8,208 nt of DNA from Acidimicrobiia bacterium (GTDB taxonomy: Bacteria; Actinomycetota; Acidimicrobiia; Acidimicrobiales; Iamiaceae), in NCBI GenBank assembly GCA_019247975.1, contig JAFBAD010000230.1:1-8208 (forward strand), written 5' to 3'. The position numbers and the translations under genes were made by a program. Position 1 is the first letter of the stretch; each line of letters starts with the position of its first letter. Positions 5,806 to 8,208 of the stretch are shown piece by piece. The notes under the pieces are model-generated. The model did no database searches. It was not told where the DNA came from and was given only the letters and a program-made list of their open reading frames with translations.

Positions 5806-6907
5806 CCACCTTCACGACCTCGGTCTCCGGCTTCTCGACCTCGCCCTCGGGCATGAAGAAGCGCCAGAAGACCATCCCGAAGGGCCGGCCGCCGGTGTCG
5901 ATCCAGTTCGGCACCCCGGGGTCTTCGTGCGCGATGACGATGCGGTACGAGCCGTCTGGTTCGAGCGTGGTGTTGGCCCGGTTCCGACCACCCGGGCGGT
6001 GCACGTACTCGTAGGTCTGCAGGTACCGGTTCCACACCGACACGTTGGCGAAGACGCACTCGGGCCAGTGCCCGGTCATCACCAACGCCTCGTCCGGCGC
6101 GAGCACGTACGGCGCCATCGAGTACGCCGCGTCCGCGGCCGCGAACGCGAAGTCACCGGGCAGCTCGGGCTGCGGGAACTGGTTCGGCGTCTCGGACACC
6201 CACGTCGGCTGCACCCGCTCACCGGGCTTGGCCTGCTCGAGGGTGCGACTGCGGATGAAGTTGATCGCCCGGCGGTACCCGGCCGCGACCGCAGCGTCGT
6301 CCCAGGGCCCGGGGGGACCGACCGGCTCGAGCATCTCGATCTCGAGCGGCACGATCCGGTTGACGTCGCCCGCGACCGGCTCGGCGTCCTCGAAGTAGCA
6401 GCGCACGATCACCTCGGACGCGCCCTTCTGCAGCGCCATCCAGTTGCTGTCGCGCTCCTCGCCTCCGAGCACGATCTCGAAGCTGCCGTCGGGCGCGACG
6501 TCGAAGTCGCGGTGGTTGAGCACGCCCGCGGTCTGGTCGCTGTAGCCGCCCTCCTCCGAGCCGGTCTCGACCGTGAAGGACAGGTAGACCGACCCGGCGA
6601 GGTTGCCGGTGACCCGGTAGGTCCGGTCGGCTCGCACGGGCGCCGTGTAGTACACGGCATCGGGGTTGTCGCCGAGCATCTTGCGGCTGCGGCTCACGAT
6701 CGGGCGGAAGAACGGCCGCTCGGAATCGCTCTCGAAGGCGAGGAAGAAGCCGCCCTCGATCATGTTGGCGACGCTGCGGAACCCGTCGACGGTGTCACCC
6801 ATCGCCGGCGAGCCCCACTCGTCACCGAGGTAGCGCTCGTCGATCTCCTGCAGCAGCGCGATGAGTTCGTGCAGCGCGCGACGCGACTCCAGCTCTGAAC
6901 CGGTCAT
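5789..6907 (-). CDS. DUF1214 domain-containing protein with two similar beta modules
   Basis: The 372-residue protein has no known reaction. The C-terminal VPNWIDTGGRPFGMVFWRF (332-350) is the hallmark of DUF1214 proteins, which frequently neighbour sulfotransferases and lipid-metabolism genes in actinobacteria (recalled, not checked). No signal peptide or membrane helix is visible. The N-terminal 1-80 is helical and charged. Two stretches match each other: RVTGNLAGSVYLSFTV (98-113) with VMTGHWPECVFANVSV (276-291), and APDGSFEIV ... NW ... R (138-169) with EPDGSYRIV ... NW ... R (316-349). The spacing within the two is almost equal, which suggests an internal duplication. ATG 6907 has a strong ribosome site (CGGAGGG). 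An 81-bp gap separates it from the transporter gene upstream, and its end overlaps the sulfotransferase start, so the two proteins are probably made together. Confidence 0.78.
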   Translation of the reverse strand: MTGSELESRRALHELIALLQEIDERYLGDEWGSPAMGDTVDGFRSVANMIEGGFFLAFESDSERPFFRPIVSRSRKMLGDNPDAVYYTAPVRADRTYRVTGNLAGSVYLSFTVETGSEEGGYSDQTAGVLNHRDFDVAPDGSFEIVLGGEERDSNWMALQKGASEVIVRCYFEDAEPVAGDVNRIVPLEIEMLEPVGPPGPWDDAAVAAGYRRAINFIRSRTLEQAKPGERVQPTWVSETPNQFPQPELPGDFAFAAADAAYSMAPYVLAPDEALVMTGHWPECVFANVSVWNRYLQTYEYVHRPGGRNRANTTLEPDGSYRIVIAHEDPGVPNWIDTGGRPFGMVFWRFFMPEGEVEKPETEVVKVGDLGG

Positions 6908-6911
6908 GCTG

Positions 6912-6918
6912 CCCTCCG
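6912..6918 (-). promoter_or_regulatory. Strong ribosome binding site of the DUF1214 gene
   Basis: CGGAGGG on the minus strand lies 4 nt before the ATG at 6907 and settles that start. The sulfotransferase downstream has only weak sites of its own, so this is probably the main translation entry for the pair. Confidence 0.65.
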
Positions 6919-6988
6919 TTGTGTGCCCCGTTGGGCCGTCGTTCTACGGGGCGACGCCCACCGGCGTCCAGAGCGGCAGTGTCCCGGG

Positions 6989-8050
6989 TCAGAGCGCGGC
7001 CGGCACCGCCTTGGCCGCCTCGGCCTCGGCGGCCTCGTCGATCGCGTGGAGCCGGCGGCGCACGGTGGTCACGTAGAGGATCGAACCGATGAAGCCGATG
7101 CCGAACGGTGCGCCGATGCCGAGGAGCGACACCCAGCGGGTCCGCTGCTTGGGCGAGTCCCATCGCACGGTCGGGCGGGTGGCTGCATCCACGGCCGCCC
7201 AGAGCGGGGCGGCGACGATGACCATCAGGAGCAGGACGACGCCGAGGGTCGTGGTGCTCAGGCCGAGCAGCTTCAGCGACGAGGCGGCGAGCACGAAGAT
7301 CAGCGCCGGCCGGATCACGACGTCAGGGGCCTTCGCCGAGAAGCGGGCGCCGACGTAGACGCCGGGCAGGCTGCCGAGGAGCAGCGCACCGGTGAGGCCG
7401 AGGTCGATGTTGCCGAAGAAGACGTGGCCGAGCGTCGCCGCACCAACGAGCGGGATGGCCTGGATGAGGTCGGTGCCGACGAGCGACTTCGCCGAGAGGC
7501 GGGGGTACAGCAGCATCAGCAGCACGATCATCAGCGAGCCCGAGCCCACCGAGGTCATGCCGACGATGAGGCCACCGGCCACGCCGATCAGGAGCGTCGG
7601 GATCGGCTTGATCGTGTAGGCCGACTCGTTGGGCGTCATGCCGAGCGCCGCCAGCCGGCGGTTGGCCCGGCTCTGGAGGACGGCCTTGGCGATCATCGCG
7701 ATCGCCGCGACGAGGAGCGCGTAGCCGAGCAGCAGCTTGAGGTGGTCCTCGAAGCCCTCGCCGGCCATCCGGTCGAGGATGAACGCGCCCGAGAAGGCGG
7801 CGGGCACCGAACCGATCACGAGCCACTTGACGAGCGGCCACTGCACCGTGCCCCGGCGGAAGTGCACCCCTGCGCCGACCGGCTTCATCACGAGCGAGTT
7901 GACGAGGTCGCTCGAGACCGCGGCCAGCGGCTGCACGTTGAAGAGCAGCACGAGGATCGGCGTCATCAGCGCGCCGCCGCCCATGCCGGTGAGACCGACC
8001 GTGAACCCCACGATCAGACCAGCGATCACCACTCCCGGATCGATGTGCAT
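6989..8050 (-). CDS. TauE/SafE family (TSUP) membrane transporter
   Basis: This is an inner-membrane transporter of the TauE/SafE family (TSUP). Known members export sulfite, sulfoacetate or related organic acids; the substrate here is not determined. The family's inverted internal repeat is visible as two glycine-rich reentrant motifs, GLTGMGGGALMTPIL (19-33) and GMTSVGSGSLMIVLL (164-178). Hydrophobic helices lie at about 6-38, 74-92, 106-124, 150-181, 216-234, 246-263, 268-289 and 307-329. A cytoplasmic linker at 125-148 joins the halves. At 353 residues it is longer than the common 250-280. The extra part is two C-terminal helices and an Ala/Glu/Lys-rich tail (335-353). ATG 8050 has a ribosome site (GGAGAGG, 8057-8063) and a clear promoter upstream. 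It is the first full gene of the minus-strand cluster, and the sulfur link with the sulfotransferase is suggestive only. Confidence 0.88.
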   Translation of the reverse strand: MHIDPGVVIAGLIVGFTVGLTGMGGGALMTPILVLLFNVQPLAAVSSDLVNSLVMKPVGAGVHFRRGTVQWPLVKWLVIGSVPAAFSGAFILDRMAGEGFEDHLKLLLGYALLVAAIAMIAKAVLQSRANRRLAALGMTPNESAYTIKPIPTLLIGVAGGLIVGMTSVGSGSLMIVLLMLLYPRLSAKSLVGTDLIQAIPLVGAATLGHVFFGNIDLGLTGALLLGSLPGVYVGARFSAKAPDVVIRPALIFVLAASSLKLLGLSTTTLGVVLLLMVIVAAPLWAAVDAATRPTVRWDSPKQRTRWVSLLGIGAPFGIGFIGSILYVTTVRRRLHAIDEAAEAEAAKAVPAAL

Positions 8051-8056
8051 CCTGCG

Positions 8057-8063
8057 CCTCTCC
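8057..8063 (-). promoter_or_regulatory. Ribosome binding site of the TSUP transporter
   Basis: GGAGAGG on the minus strand stands 6 nt before the ATG at 8050 and supports that start. Confidence 0.6.
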
Positions 8064-8092
8064 AGACCCCGCCTCGAAGATTCTCAACCGTC

Positions 8093-8122
8093 AAGGTAGG
8101 GAATGGCCACCGATGGTGTCAA
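8093..8122 (-). promoter_or_regulatory. Sigma-70-like promoter for the TSUP transporter
   Basis: On the minus strand a perfect -35 TTGACA (8122-8117) is followed after 18 bp by a -10 TACCTT (8098-8093), which fits the actinobacterial TAnnnT form. Transcription would start near 8086, leaving a leader of about 35 nt before the ATG at 8050. The locally AT-richer sequence between two genes supports the call. Confidence 0.65.
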
Positions 8123-8135
8123 TGGGTCGCGCGGC

Positions 8136-8208
8136 TCACGCTCCGTGGGCGGCGTCGCGCTGCCGGCGAAGCAGCTCCTGCTCGGCCCGGTTCGTCGTGC
8201 GGGCCAGC
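8136..8208 (-). CDS. C-terminal end of an unidentified gene (partial)
   Basis: A minus-strand frame enters from the window edge and ends at a TGA at 8138-8136. It encodes a charged, probably helical tail beginning LARTTNRAEQELLRRQRD and ending AAHGA. The stop lies just before the -35 of the transporter promoter, which fits a gene boundary. Too little is present to name a family. Confidence 0.5.
   Translation of the reverse strand, partial: LARTTNRAEQELLRRQRDAAHGA

Noticed and set aside
5267..6898. A 543-codon open frame on the plus strand opposite the sulfotransferase and DUF1214 genes
   Set aside because: It reads as a mirror of the real genes, with Val/Arg/His/Asp-rich low-complexity sequence and no motif. 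The opposite strand holds conserved domains and ribosome sites.
6926..6968. Inverted repeat CCCCGT/ACGGGG (6926-6951) and a small GACGCC/GGCGTC hairpin (6953-6968) between the transporter and DUF1214 genes
   Set aside because: Arms of six bases are expected by chance in sequence this GC-rich, there is no U tract, and neither matches a known operator. Not strong enough to call.

Overview
The window is very GC-rich and densely packed, with GTG starts, overlapping genes and long antisense open frames, as expected of a high-GC actinobacterium. The combination of atypical amidohydrolases, a DUF1214 protein and a PAPS-type sulfotransferase would suit Acidimicrobiia or Mycobacteriales. That placement is inferred from gene style and content, since no marker gene is present. 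There are no rRNAs, tRNAs, CRISPR arrays or transposases.

Left part, plus strand (1-3025): a DHA2/EmrB-type drug exporter (76-1667) is broken near 1341. There a short stretch that should encode the penultimate membrane helix is missing and the frame changes. Its original stop overlaps by 4 bp (GTGA) the start of a COG2159-type amidohydrolase (1664-3025), so the two look like an operon. A second, smaller COG2159 amidohydrolase (3022-3840, minus strand) converges on the first, and the two stop codons share one CTAG. Both enzymes depart from the usual H-x-H metal motif: Q-x-H in the first, W-x-N in the second.

Middle (3841-4626): a divergent AlkA-like DNA glycosylase on the plus strand, preceded by a 70-bp leader with two mutually exclusive hairpins. 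It is followed by a 23-bp hairpin that probably terminates transcription between two converging genes.

Right part, minus strand (4627-8208), in transcription order: the C-terminal tail of an unidentified gene at the window edge; a clear sigma-70-like promoter; a TauE/SafE (TSUP) membrane transporter with a C-terminal extension; a DUF1214-type protein that appears to be an internal duplication; and a Sulfotransfer_3 family sulfotransferase that starts inside the end of the DUF1214 gene. A sulfotransferase, its tightly coupled partner and a transporter of a family often used for sulfur oxyanions suggest a small sulfur-related unit. Its substrate cannot be read from the sequence.

The points most worth a second look are the two-module DUF1214 protein coupled to the sulfotransferase, the two metal-motif-variant amidohydrolases, and the exporter lesion. 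No defence system or other clearly undescribed machine could be demonstrated.
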